Shown here: positions 1 through 8,013 of the stretch, piece after piece
Position numbering within the stretch: the first letter of the stretch is position 1
Layout: the number at the start of each line of letters is the position of its first letter
Source of the DNA: Chryseobacterium fluminis
GTDB lineage: Bacteria > Bacteroidota > Bacteroidia > Flavobacteriales > Weeksellaceae
Direction: 5' to 3'
NCBI RefSeq assembly: GCF_026314945.1
Contig: NZ_CP111121.1
Coordinates: forward strand, 4,154,001 to 4,218,000
DNA: 64,000 nucleotides
Program-made: the position numbers and the translations under genes
The notes under the pieces: generated by a model
Told to the model about the DNA's origin: nothing
What the model saw: the letters and a program-made list of their open reading frames with translations, nothing else
Database searches by the model: none

Positions 1-1
1 A

Positions 2-148
2 GAGAAAAACGTAAAATATAATTTCCAACTCTTCTATTGTATAGATAAAAAAATGTATGAGTATTTAACGAGAGAACAAAAAGAAAAATTATCAGGCTAT
101 CAGCTTTTTTCGGGTAATTTGAGAAGTAATGTATTGCGGTGGGACTAG
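2..148 (+). CDS. C-terminal end of an exported-protein paralog (cut by window start)
   Basis: An open frame runs from the window edge to TAG at 146-148. Its last ~48 residues align well with the C-terminal part of the next gene: both have a K-Y-N-F-x-L-x-Y block, then D-K-x-x-Y-x-x-L-T-x-E-Q-K-E. The two are therefore tandem paralogs. The function is unknown; the start lies outside the window. Confidence 0.6.
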   Translation, partial: EKNVKYNFQLFYCIDKKMYEYLTREQKEKLSGYQLFSGNLRSNVLRWD

Positions 149-206
149 ATTATAGGATATGGTACTTTCATATTTTCAATTCTTTTCACTCACAAATAGT
201 CATGAC

Positions 207-953
207 ATGGAAATCAAATCCAAAAGGAGAAGCCAAATTAAAATACTAATAATTACTATGTTGTTCTCAACGGCATTGCTGAAATCTCAAATTACTATAA
301 ACTATGATATAAAAAAAATTCCAGAGACACGTAATTATAGGATATATATCAGTATTAAAAATAATACTGATAAAAAGTATGTAATTCCCATTGATACTAC
401 GGGTTTTCGTGTATACTATCCTGATGAACCCGTTTCTGAATTCTATTATGAACAAGCTGACAGAGGCTTAGGTCTAATTTTGTTATTTAAGGATGTCGAT
501 AAATATGTTACCGGAGAGTCAAGATCACATGCATTCAGAGAAACGGATATTGATGACCACATGTCGAAAGAATACAAACAAAAACAAAATACTTATAAGA
601 AAGAAATAGATCGTTGGAGAAAAAAATATAAGATCAAAGACGAGGATGCTGCCAAAAAGAATAAATATCTGTATAATAGTTTAAAAATCTTAAATCCAGG
701 AGAAATTCTTTCTTTTTATAAAACGTTTGATTTCTTAGATTTTAATGATAATAAGGACTATTATAATCTATATCCACTTGAATATGATAAAAAATATAAC
801 TTCTCATTAGAATATTCTGTTGATAAGGAAATATATTCTAATTTGACTTCTGAACAAAAAGAAATTTTTAAGGATTATATTTTTCTTTATGGAAGGCAAA
901 CCAGTGATATATCGCAATTTGAAGTTAGTGAAGAAGAATATAAAAGAAATTGA
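207..953 (+). CDS. hypothetical exported protein, tandem paralog of the upstream gene
   Basis: I do not recognise the family. The frame is open from 159, but I prefer the ATG at 207 because it puts a basic stretch (KSKRRSQIK) directly before a hydrophobic signal segment (IKILIITMLFSTALL) ending near KSQ, so the mature protein of about 225 residues is probably periplasmic or outer-membrane associated. No lipobox cysteine is seen. The middle is highly charged and lysine-rich, with possible helical character around residues 130-160. The C-terminal ~50 residues resemble the partial gene ending at 148, so this is a tandem duplication. Such small AT-rich tandem paralogs often lie downstream of polymorphic toxins as immunity genes, but nothing here proves that role. 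Confidence 0.7.
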   Translation: MEIKSKRRSQIKILIITMLFSTALLKSQITINYDIKKIPETRNYRIYISIKNNTDKKYVIPIDTTGFRVYYPDEPVSEFYYEQADRGLGLILLFKDVDKYVTGESRSHAFRETDIDDHMSKEYKQKQNTYKKEIDRWRKKYKIKDEDAAKKNKYLYNSLKILNPGEILSFYKTFDFLDFNDNKDYYNLYPLEYDKKYNFSLEYSVDKEIYSNLTSEQKEIFKDYIFLYGRQTSDISQFEVSEEEYKRN

Positions 954-1259
954 TTGGATAATACTGATCGTAATAGCGATTCTATAGCTTATGTGTTTCT
1001 GAAAATGATCTTACAAATTCATAATCGGTGAGACTTGAAATAAAATCCTGGCAAAATTGCTGGGGTTTTATTTTAAAAAATATGAAATCAATTGATTATC
1101 CATTTTTTTTGTACCAAAATATTACCGAATTGTATGACATTGAGTGACAAGTCGTATGAAGAAATTAAACAGCATTTCAATAAATAGAGAAGTTTTAACA
1201 GGGTGTGAAAATGTATATAAAAATCCAAAAATGCATCTGGATTATAAAATTTATTTTAC

Positions 1260-1492
1260 ATGGCTTCATTGATCGGATATGAAGGAGCACATTGGGGAAG
1301 TCCTATTCATGGGAAGGCAGGATAGGGGATCCTGATATTAAAATTCTTGGAATATACATATAGCAGACATGGAGCAAGTACAGTTCCAGAATTATTCGCT
1401 ATCCTGCTACTGTTATTGATAAAGTTCAAAATTATTGGTCAAGATTAGACCGGGCCTCGTCTATCTATTGGAACAGTTTATCAAAAAAATAA
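1260..1492 (+). pseudogene. degraded toxin-tip-like coding remnant (repeat copy 1)
   Basis: Two short frames can be joined. One reads YEGAHWGSPIHGKAG up to a stop at about 1321. After a frame change a second reads GDPDIKILGIYI, a TAG, then a coherent tail RYPATVIDKVQNYWSRLDR and on to TAA at 1490-1492. One indel and one nonsense codon would restore a plausible C-terminus. The position, between immunity-like genes and beside an Rhs tip, suggests a dead toxin tip; the family is not recognised. Confidence 0.45.
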
Positions 1493-1498
1493 AATATT

Positions 1499-1579
1499 AT
1501 GAGAAACATATTATTGATTTTTAGGTTAATTTTTAGCATCAGTTTATATTCACAAATCAAAATGAAATTTGAATTTTGA
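1499..1579 (+). pseudogene. 26-codon signal-peptide remnant (repeat copy 1)
   Basis: ATG at 1499 opens a 26-residue frame, MRNILLIFRLIFSISLYSQ then KMKFEF and stop. This is a typical flavobacterial signal peptide with almost no mature protein. It directly follows the toxin-like remnant, as an exported immunity gene would, and looks truncated. The same 26 codons occur at 3296-3376. Confidence 0.4.
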
Positions 1580-1592
1580 CAAGTATACTAAT

Positions 1593-1628
1593 CCGTCTCA
1601 CAAGTTATTCAGTGAGGCGGACTTTTAT
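1593..1628 (+). terminator. rho-independent terminator (repeat copy 1)
   Basis: Stem CCGTCTCAC (1593-1601) pairs with GTGAGGCGG (1612-1620) through one G-T wobble, followed by a T-rich run. Confidence 0.7.
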
Positions 1629-1683
1629 TTTTATCTTTACAAAAACTAAACCCAATCCCCATGAAAAAAATTCTCTTCCTCAT

Positions 1684-2438
1684 TTTATTCAAAACAACGG
1701 AAATTTAGATTATGGCTGGAGATAGTATCTTCCGGATCTTGGAAAATGGAGCGGGATAGATCTGTTATCGGAGCAGTATATCCCAACCAGTCCTTATGCT
1801 TATGTCGCGATTAATCCTGTTTCGAGGGTGGATTTTGACGGAAGACGGTTTAATGATGATGGCACTATTGATGTTTCCGGACATACACCCGGTTTTGTTA
1901 CAGGTAAACAGTATCAGCAGTCTTTTCTGGGAAGAACTCCTGATGAAGGCGGCGGTGGCGGATATACCTTTTCAGGAAAGGATGCCATGTCTATGTTGAT
2001 TATTTTGCAAACGGAAAGTATGGGAGCACTTTCTTTTAGTAACGGCGAGGCCATATGGTGGACAGGAATTAAGAAACAAACTACTTATAATATTGCAGGT
2101 GACATTTACAGTGAGGGTGAGATTGGAGAAATGCATAGATCGACAATGAGTAGCAATGATGAACCTAGCTTTTTTTGGTGATTTCATTGAAGGTGTAATA
2201 TATGCAGATAGAAGTAATTTCGTATCAACTTCAGCTTTCATTGGATGTAGTGGTCTTCATTTGAATGAGTATTAGGGTCTTTTAAAACTAGGAGCGAAAG
2301 GAGGATCAATAAGTACTTTAAGACAAGTATCAAAAAATTTAAAAATTGTACACAACAATACCAGATAGAATTGCTTCAGGTATAGATAATAGTAGATTGG
2401 GAACAGGTTTTAATATTTTTAGTGAACTAAACGATTAA
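1684..2438 (+). pseudogene. Rhs-repeat C-terminal tip with toxin remnant
   Basis: The frame beginning at 1684 encodes the end of an Rhs core: DYGWR, then a TAG at 1723-1725 where homologs usually carry Q, then YLPDLGKWSGIDLLSEQY, then TSPYAYVAINPVSRVDFDG, the hallmark boundary between core and variable toxin tip. The tip runs to a stop at 2179-2181. Coding-like sequence continues in other frames (FFGDFIEGVIYADRSN; GAKGGSISTLRQVSKN; TTIPDRIASGIDNSRLGTG) to TAA at 2436-2438, so at least two frameshifts and several stops have accumulated. There is no 5' Rhs core in the window, so this is an orphan tip. I do not recognise the toxin domain. The small membrane gene at 2442 follows after 3 bp, the spacing expected of a cognate immunity gene. 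Confidence 0.8.
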
Positions 2439-2441
2439 TTT

Positions 2442-2828
2442 ATGAACATTAATAATTTTTTTGATTATCATTATTATAGAATAGCAAAATTTTATTATAA
2501 TAGAGATGGAGCTGATGCGACAACAGCTTTAATAAGTGTATCAGCAGTCCAAGGATGGATTATTGTGAATATATTACTTTTCTTTAAAGAATTATTTTTT
2601 CAAGGCGAAAAAATAAAATATGGATGGATTTTTTTTCTAATAATTATGGTAGGAACTATTGTTTACAATAAAAAAAAATACAGAAAAAAATATTTTCTTT
2701 TGAGAGATCAATGGATCAATGAAAGCAAAGGCGATAAAATTAAAAAAGGTATACTGATTATTTTTACTATTATAATTTCTTGGTCACTAATATTTTTTAA
2801 TGTATTTATTTTTAATAAGATTAAATAA
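2442..2828 (+). CDS. small membrane protein, candidate Rhs-tip immunity protein
   Basis: 128 residues with three hydrophobic segments at roughly residues 35-52 (WIIVNILLFF), 62-76 (WIFFLIIMVGTIVY) and 105-125 (ILIIFTIIISWSLIFF), joined by lysine-rich loops, so probably an inner-membrane protein. It starts 3 bp after the last stop of the toxin remnant and is followed by a terminator, which fits translational coupling of a toxin-immunity pair. The immunity role is inferred from position only. The frame is intact although the toxin is dead, as is common for orphan immunity genes. Confidence 0.65.
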   Translation: MNINNFFDYHYYRIAKFYYNRDGADATTALISVSAVQGWIIVNILLFFKELFFQGEKIKYGWIFFLIIMVGTIVYNKKKYRKKYFLLRDQWINESKGDKIKKGILIIFTIIISWSLIFFNVFIFNKIK

Positions 2829-2843
2829 TTAATTCATGAAAGT

Positions 2844-2875
2844 ACCCTAGCGAAATTGCTAGGGTTTTAATTTTA
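2844..2875 (+). terminator. terminator after the candidate immunity gene
   Basis: Perfect 7-bp stem CCCTAGC (2845-2851) and GCTAGGG (2858-2864), then TTTTAATTTT. A related, more degenerate hairpin lies at the left end of repeat copy 1 near 1045-1066. Confidence 0.75.
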
Positions 2876-3057
2876 AAAATTCTGAAAATCAATTGACTAT
2901 TCATGTTTTGAACCAAATATTACCGAATTGTATGACATTGAGTGACAAGTCGTATGAAGAAATTAAACAGCATTTCAATAAATAGAGAAGTTTTAACAGG
3001 GTGTGAAAATGTATATAAAAATCCAAAAATGCATCTGGATTATAAAATTTATTTTAC

Positions 3058-3289
3058 ATGGCTTCATTGATCGGATATGAAGGAGCACATTGGGGAAGTC
3101 CTATTCATGGGAAGGCAGGATAGGGATCCTGATATTAAAATTCTTGGAATATACATATAGCAGACATGGAGCAAGTACAGTTCCAGAATTATTCGCTATC
3201 CTGCTACTGTTATTGATAAAGTTCAAAATTATTGGTCAAGATTAGACCGGGCCTCGTCTATCTATTGGAACAGTTTATCAAAAAAATAA
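3058..3289 (+). pseudogene. degraded toxin-tip-like coding remnant (repeat copy 2)
   Basis: Same remnant as at 1260-1492, one G shorter, carrying the same in-frame TAG. The shared lesion means the gene was already dead before the duplication. The 26-codon signal-peptide remnant follows at 3296-3376. Confidence 0.45.
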
Positions 3290-3389
3290 AATATTATGAG
3301 AAACATATTATTGATTTTTAGGTTAATTTTTAGCATCAGTTTATATTCACAAATCAAAATGAAATTTGAATTTTGACAAGTATACTAAT

Positions 3390-3425
3390 CCGTCTCACAA
3401 GTTATTCAGTGAGACGGATTTTTAT
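3390..3425 (+). terminator. rho-independent terminator (repeat copy 2)
   Basis: Perfect 9-bp stem CCGTCTCAC (3390-3398) and GTGAGACGG (3409-3417), followed by ATTTTTATTTT. Confidence 0.75.
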
Positions 3426-3457
3426 TTTATCTTTACAAAAAACTAAATCCAATCTCC

Positions 3458-4989
3458 ATGAAAAAAATCCTCTTCCTTACTATCTGTGCCTTTATCATCC
3501 TTATTGGCATAGTTTTAATCAGGACCTTCACCTATCCTTTTAAAAAAATAGCTTCAGGAGAGGCCGAAGGCTGGAAACCGGTGAAAAATGATTCTGCGGT
3601 GCACCGGCTTTCCGGAGGCATTAAAATTCCTACGGTTTCTGCCGGGGAATTGGGTAATTTTGATTATTCAACGTTTGAGATATTTAAAGCATATTTAAAA
3701 AAATCGTATCCCGAAATTTATCAGAAGACAGAGCATTACGAGATCAATACCTACGGACTGGTTTTTAAATGGAAAGGTAGCGATCCTGCGCTGGATCCCA
3801 TTTTATTTCTTTCTCACATGGATGTTGTGCCTCCCGGGGATGCGGATGTTAAGTCAAGAGAGGAAAATGTTTTCAGACCTGATGATCAGGCTTTGCCTCC
3901 CGTTTCCAAAGTCGCGGAAGGCTGGGATTATGCTCCCTTTTCCGGCGCCGTTGCCCATGGCAGAATTTATGGAAGAGGAACGATCGATATGAAAGGAATG
4001 CTTTTTTCTTTAATGGAATCCCTTTCAAACCTGATTAAAAATAAGCATACTCCGCAACGTGATATCTATATGGCCTTCGGTTTTGATGAAGAGGTGGGCG
4101 GACAGAAAGGAGCGGCACAGATTGCTGCGGATTTTAAGAAAAAGGAATACACTTCGATGCCGTGTATGATGAAGGCGGACTGATTTTAAGAAAGGGGAGT
4201 ATAGCAGGAATACATTCTGATATAGCCGTAATCGGCTGTGCTGAAAAAGGTTTTCTTTCTGTAAAAATTAAGGTTAAAGGGCTGGGCGGTCATTCATCGA
4301 TGCCTCCCTCAGAAAGCGCGATCGGAAAGGCGGCCATCATTATGCAGCGGCTGGAAGATCAACAAATGAAACCGGTAATCACCCCATTGATTAAAAATTT
4401 CTTTGATAATATCGGAGGATCCATGCCGTTTGCCAGCAGGCTTGCGATTTCCAATCAGTGGTTACTGAAACCTTTGCTTTTATCTCAGCTGACTAAAAAT
4501 AATTCTACCAATGCGCTGGTACGGACCACCACTGCACTTACAATGATGAAGGGAAGCGACGGACCGAATGTGCTTTCTCCGGAAGTCGAATTTGTAGTTA
4601 ATTTCAGATTACTGCCCGGAAATACAATAAAAGATGTAAAAGAACATATTGCCAGGGCTACAAAAGGTTTTGACGTAGAAATTCAGGAAATTGATAATAC
4701 CAAAGAAGCGTCAATGGTCTCATCTGCCCATACCAGATCCTTTAAACTGATAGAAGAAGGAATCAGGCAAATTTATCCTGATGCAGTTGCCACTCCTTAC
4801 CTTACCATTGCCGCAACAGATGCCTTCAAGTATCAGATCGTAAGCAAAAATATCTACAGGTTTATGCCGCTCAAGATCAATGAAGCGGAAAAACAGAGCA
4901 TCCACGGTACCAACGAATATATCAGCATCGAAAACTATTTAAAAATGATTCATTATTTTGAATATGTGATGATGAATTATGATAAGTAA
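3458..4989 (+). pseudogene. M20 family (carboxypeptidase S-like) metallopeptidase, one-base frameshift
   Basis: Two overlapping frames (3458-4183 and the continuation to 4989) make one ~510-residue protein. Residues 1-25 form an N-terminal membrane anchor or signal (KKILFLTICAFIILIGIVLI). Zinc and catalytic motifs are in order: LSHMDVVP, GRGTIDMKG, DEEVGGQKGAAQ in the first part; YDEGG, then the dimerisation lid GLGGHSSMPPSESA and the C-terminal SIHGTNEY histidine in the second. This is the architecture of yeast CPS1 or PM20D1-like peptidases. Reading AAG AAA AAA GGA ATA CAC would restore the frame, so one A is missing from the run at 4139-4143. All catalytic motifs are conserved, so the break is either very recent or a sequencing error. 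Confidence 0.85.
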
Positions 4990-5066
4990 AAAGTAAAAAG
5001 TAAAAAGTAAAAAGTAAAAAGTAAAAAGTAAAAAGTAAAAAGTAAAAAGTAAAAAGTAAAAAGTAA
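4984..5066 (+). repeat. heptanucleotide tandem repeat (AAAAAGT)n
   Basis: About 11.5 perfect copies of a 7-bp unit begin at the last sense codon of the M20 gene and contain its stop. Because 7 is not a multiple of 3, TAA falls in all three forward frames, so the array stops any readthrough. Confidence 0.95.
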
Positions 5067-5170
5067 TTTTTCTTAAAGTTCTGAATTGAATCCTGAAAAT
5101 GAGTCTCTGGAAAAATTCCCCCGTTTTTATTTTAAAAATAATTTTACAATCTTTGAAATAATTTTTTAAA

Positions 5171-5205
5171 GCGTCAAGTTTTGACGCATTACGCTCCTAG
5201 ATTTG
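5171..5205 (+). promoter_or_regulatory. palindromic operator plus -7 box
   Basis: Perfect palindrome GCGTCAA-GTT-TTGACGC at 5171-5187, then TAGATTTG (TAnnTTTG type) at 5198-5205. The same arrangement, 11 bp between the 16-bp core GCGTCAAGTTYTGACG and the -7 box, occurs on the minus strand at 7028-7062. Confidence 0.6.
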
Positions 5206-5226
5206 TCGTATCAAAATGACAAAGCT

Positions 5227-5928
5227 ATGGAACTGCCGTTTTATTTAAGTTTTAAAGAATTCGAGAATGCCTATTATAATGATCTTGAAAAATGGTTTGA
5301 AGAATATCATAATGCCAGCGAGATCGATTATCTGAAGGCTCTTGCCAATCTTTACAGCCCTTATGTGTATTATAATTTTACGAATGACAGGCTTATGGCA
5401 GATGCTACCCTCGAGATCAAAGACTGTTTTTTTCCCTATTACGATAAGCTCGGGATTGCATTCTGCACATCCTGTGAAGATGAAGACAGAAAACGTTTCA
5501 AAAATACGAAAAATATGAACCATATATTCGAATGGAAAACCATTACGATGATGGAATATGCACAACATATTTTAGACAAGATTAACAGACATTATTCCAG
5601 GAATAAAACCGATCAGCATAAAAGTATTTTAGATTCCCTTAATGATCATCAGATCATCACCTACAGAGAAGGCGCCGGATATTGTGTCAACTACCGTCAG
5701 CATCAGTCAACCATTCCTTTTTTGAAAGCGTACCTTCCGGTATGCGGACTGAACGTTGATATGGCAGTGTACAGGGATTTTATTTTCTCAATCGTTCATA
5801 TTGCAGAATATATCGATTACAAACTGAAAGAGATAAATGCCTCCGAGTACAGTATTTATTCAAAACTTAAATCCCATGCCAAATTTAAAGTCCAGATGAG
5901 CCACCAGTTTCTGACCATTTGTAATTAA
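5227..5928 (+). CDS. hypothetical protein, 233 residues
   Basis: Not recognised. The frame is open from a TTG at 5203, but that codon overlaps the likely -7 box (5198-5205), so I start at ATG 5227 (MELPFYLSF). It has no signal peptide or membrane segment and is probably a soluble, mostly helical cytoplasmic protein. It has five cysteines, among them CTSC at about residues 87-90, which could bind a metal, though no second pair is obvious. Its promoter shares a palindrome with that of the tailspike-like pseudogene, so one regulator may have controlled both. Two terminator-like hairpins follow. Confidence 0.7.
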   Translation: MELPFYLSFKEFENAYYNDLEKWFEEYHNASEIDYLKALANLYSPYVYYNFTNDRLMADATLEIKDCFFPYYDKLGIAFCTSCEDEDRKRFKNTKNMNHIFEWKTITMMEYAQHILDKINRHYSRNKTDQHKSILDSLNDHQIITYREGAGYCVNYRQHQSTIPFLKAYLPVCGLNVDMAVYRDFIFSIVHIAEYIDYKLKEINASEYSIYSKLKSHAKFKVQMSHQFLTICN

Positions 5929-5960
5929 TTACGCACCAACATTCATAACTAGATTATATC

Positions 5961-5991
5961 GTCTGAAAATATTTAGATAAAATTTTCAGAC
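5961..5991 (+). terminator. inverted repeat after hypothetical gene
   Basis: Perfect 10-bp arms GTCTGAAAAT (5961-5970) and ATTTTCAGAC (5982-5991). There is no clear T-run, so it may be a protective 3' hairpin before the terminator at 5994. Confidence 0.4.
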
Positions 5992-5993
5992 AA

Positions 5994-6027
5994 AACCACC
6001 TGATCAGGACTGTTCAGGTGGTTTTCT
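5994..6027 (+). terminator. rho-independent terminator
   Basis: Perfect 10-bp stem AACCACCTGA (5994-6003) and TCAGGTGGTT (6014-6023), followed by TTCTGTT. Confidence 0.75.
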
Positions 6028-6049
6028 GTTAAATTGAATATTTATAAAA

Positions 6050-6082
6050 TAAAAGCTCCCGGATGTTTTTGCCCGGGAGTTT
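6050..6082 (-). terminator. terminator of the tailspike-like remnant
   Basis: Stem CTCCCGG (6056-6062) and CCGGGAG (6073-6079). Reading the minus strand, the hairpin is followed by CTTTTATTTTA. Confidence 0.65.
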
Positions 6083-6099
6083 GGGTATTATATAATGAC

Positions 6100-6960
6100 T
6101 TAGCTCAGCATGACCTCTGACGTCTTAAGTTTTAAGAGTAAATTACTAAAATCATTGCGCAAAACCGCGATGTCTGTAGCTGAAGAATCCGTTTGGCTTT
6201 GTGATTTTGTAATGGGAGTATTGATAATCATGCCCCGGCTGTTTGTGTCATCGTAACCTGAAATGTTGACAGGAAAACCGTCTGTATATTTTCCGAGCAC
6301 TTCCACAACAATATCCAAGTCCCAGAGACTATTCGTAAGCATATCATCATCACTCTGCCTGAAGGAAATGCTTGATTTGTTATTCTTAATATATCCCCCT
6401 GTAGAAACAGGGAGTTTTCTGAAATCATTCAAAGTCCCGGTATAGCTCAGCGGATTGACACTGGAAACTGAAATGATTTCCTCTTTTATATTGGTGAAAT
6501 CACTGTCATACTAATATCCTTTTGTGGTTACCTTAAGATAAAGATCCCCCGCTGCAAAATCTGATGTGAGATCATCAAAAGTAAGATCGATATATTTTCC
6601 GGACGGAATCCTTTGTACAGTAAAACTTTTTCAAATACAACGCTAAAGTCACTTGAGGGAAGAAAACTGATCATTCTTCGAATCGCAGGAGCATCGTTGG
6701 TTACTCCGTCTCCGACAGCCCCGAACCTTTTAACATAAACGGTCCTGTTGGAAAGCCACTCAACATCTGCGTAATATTCGCTTCCCTTTTGTCTGTAAAT
6801 AATACCATCTGATCTTATTGGGCGTCATGAAAGACCCATCATGCCAGAAATCAACTTTTTAAAATTAACATTTTTCATGGGTATAGCTATCGACTAATTG
6901 TACCAGATCATCGTTTGGATAAGTACTTCCTGTTGAGAAAAAAGCTTCTGTGTAAATCAT
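6100..6960 (-). pseudogene. pectin-lyase-like / tailspike-type protein remnant
   Basis: On the minus strand, ATG at 6960 opens MIYTEAFFSTGSTYPNDDLV and soon hits frameshifts. Further on the sequence reads WLSNRTVYVKRFGAVGDGV, then TNDAPAI, which is the N-terminal signature of pectate_lyase_3 / right-handed beta-helix tailspike proteins. The last 110 residues (6432-6100) are one open frame. At least two indels and a stop (about 6510) separate the pieces. Family members are phage tail spikes or secreted polysaccharide-degrading enzymes. The promoter region looks intact. Confidence 0.65.
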
Positions 6961-7027
6961 TTTGTAATGGGTTTAATTGATAATTGTCGTTAAGAATTCT
7001 TGTACGGGGAGGGTTAATTAACTGGGA

Positions 7028-7062
7028 CAAAAGTAAGGTCACACAACGTCAGAACTTGACGC
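7028..7062 (-). promoter_or_regulatory. palindromic operator plus -7 box of the tailspike-like remnant
   Basis: Minus-strand order: GCGTCAAGTTCTGACG (7062-7047), 11 bp, TACTTTTG (7035-7028). Core and spacing match 5171-5205. Confidence 0.55.
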
Positions 7063-7234
7063 AACAATTTTCAAAATACTAAAACTTATACACTTTTATT
7101 CGGAACAATACGGTTAATCAAGTATCATATGACTTAATGCAGCAAGGTATCAGATAGCTCAATTATATGTATATATTACTTGATTCGGATAAACAATATT
7201 CAGTTTATCAAGTAAATGAATAAAATTTAATTAA

Positions 7235-7261
7235 TTGGATTAAATAAAAATGGTATATTTG
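7235..7261 (+). promoter_or_regulatory. putative promoter of the secreted-protein gene
   Basis: TATATTTG at 7254-7261 fits the -7 consensus, with TTG at 7235-7237 as a possible -33 element. The leader would be about 90 nt. Copies of TATCAAGTA or its complement recur at about 7110, 7178 and 7206. I see no gene in the rest of 6961-7354. Confidence 0.45.
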
Positions 7262-7354
7262 TGAATAATATACGGTATGATCTATTTTTTTAGTCATATT
7301 ATATTTTTTAAAGAAAAATTTTACATAAAACACTATTAATCCTAAATAATTAAA

Positions 7355-7579
7355 ATGAAAAAAAGTATTACATTCTTTTGTATGATTGCATTTAGCTTCA
7401 GCTATGCACAGGTCGGTATTAATACGACAAACCCTCAGGGAGTATTCCATGTTGACGGAGCTAGGGATAACCCATCCACAGGTGCTCCTACAACTGCTCA
7501 AATTAACGATTTCATTGTGACCTCCACAGGAAATGTAGGAATTGGAATTGTAGCCCCACAAAAAAAACTTGACATTAAC
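7355..7579 (+). pseudogene. N-terminal part of a secreted 'VGINTTNPQG' protein, interrupted by an IS
   Basis: The first 20 residues are a signal peptide (KKSITFFCMIAFSFSYAQ). Then comes VGINTTNPQGVFHVDGARD, a repeat-rich start typical of surface or tail-fibre-like proteins of Chryseobacterium and relatives. The frame runs on into the left end of the IS and stops at 7642. A plausible C-terminus lies on the far side of the IS (8983-9068), so the gene was split. The function of the family is not established; these proteins are usually abundant exported proteins. Confidence 0.75.
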
Positions 7580-7631
7580 GGGATCAGTATAAAAAGTTGG
7601 GGAGAAAAATTAATAAATGTAATTTTACCAG

Positions 7632-7985
7632 ATGTCATCTGAGAAAGAATTATTAAAATTACTGTTACCGGAATATCTGGTTGAATACTTTGATATTACC
7701 CATTTTGAAGAAAAAGAAGGATTGCTTCATCTTTATTTTGAGGAAAAAAATACTGTTCCCAAAGAGCTTTCCTCTTTGCATCTACAATCCAAAGGCTTTC
7801 ATGAAGAAATCACGGTTAATGACTTTCCTCTCCGTGGAAAACCTGTAAAACTTCACATCAGACGAAGAAGATGGACCGATATAAAATCTGGTAAGATCCT
7901 GCAGAGAGACTGGAATCTCATTGCCGTTGGAACCCGCATGACAAAGGACTTTGCGGAGTTCTTAAAAAAAATCAGCCGATACTAA
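7632..7985 (+). CDS. ISAon1-type transposase, N-terminal region protein
   Basis: 117 residues, the N-terminal DNA-binding part of an ISL3-like transposase, with the basic motif KPVKLHIRRRRWTD and ending TKDFAEFLKKISRY. In the final codons the message reads TTA AAA AAA ATC, an A8 run at 7964-7971. Moving to the other frame here gives a continuous fusion with the DDE domain downstream. From memory, related elements are commonly annotated as two proteins like this, so the shift may be programmed. The product is needed only for transposition of this element. Confidence 0.85.
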   Translation: MSSEKELLKLLLPEYLVEYFDITHFEEKEGLLHLYFEEKNTVPKELSSLHLQSKGFHEEITVNDFPLRGKPVKLHIRRRRWTDIKSGKILQRDWNLIAVGTRMTKDFAEFLKKISRY

Positions 7986-8013
7986 AGCCCTTCCCTTAGA
8001 AACCATCGGTGAG

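Larger units (their letters stand above)
1046..1681 (+). repeat. ~0.63-kb direct repeat, copy 1
   Basis: This stretch recurs at 2848-3478, offset 1797-1798 bp. The middle is almost identical with one G indel in the run near 1324-1327; the first ~70 bp and last ~60 bp are more diverged. It contains a degraded coding sequence, a 26-codon signal-peptide remnant, a hairpin terminator, and at its right end a copy of the first codons of the M20 peptidase gene (ATG at 1661), which is then abruptly replaced by Rhs sequence. Confidence 0.9.
2848..3478 (+). repeat. ~0.63-kb direct repeat, copy 2
   Basis: Second copy of the 1046-1681 repeat. Its right end runs into the intact N-terminus of the M20 peptidase, so this is probably the original location and copy 1 the duplicate. 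Confidence 0.9.

Noticed and set aside
1972..2241. Minus-strand 89-codon frame opposite the Rhs tip
   Set aside because: It is antisense to recognisable Rhs sequence, has no start context and no family resemblance.
4984..5066. Regular repeats that might be a CRISPR array
   Set aside because: It is a 7-bp perfect tandem repeat without spacers; no cas genes are present.
5203..5226. TTG start giving eight extra residues to the hypothetical gene
   Set aside because: The TTG overlaps the -7 box TAGATTTG; the ATG at 5227 fits better.
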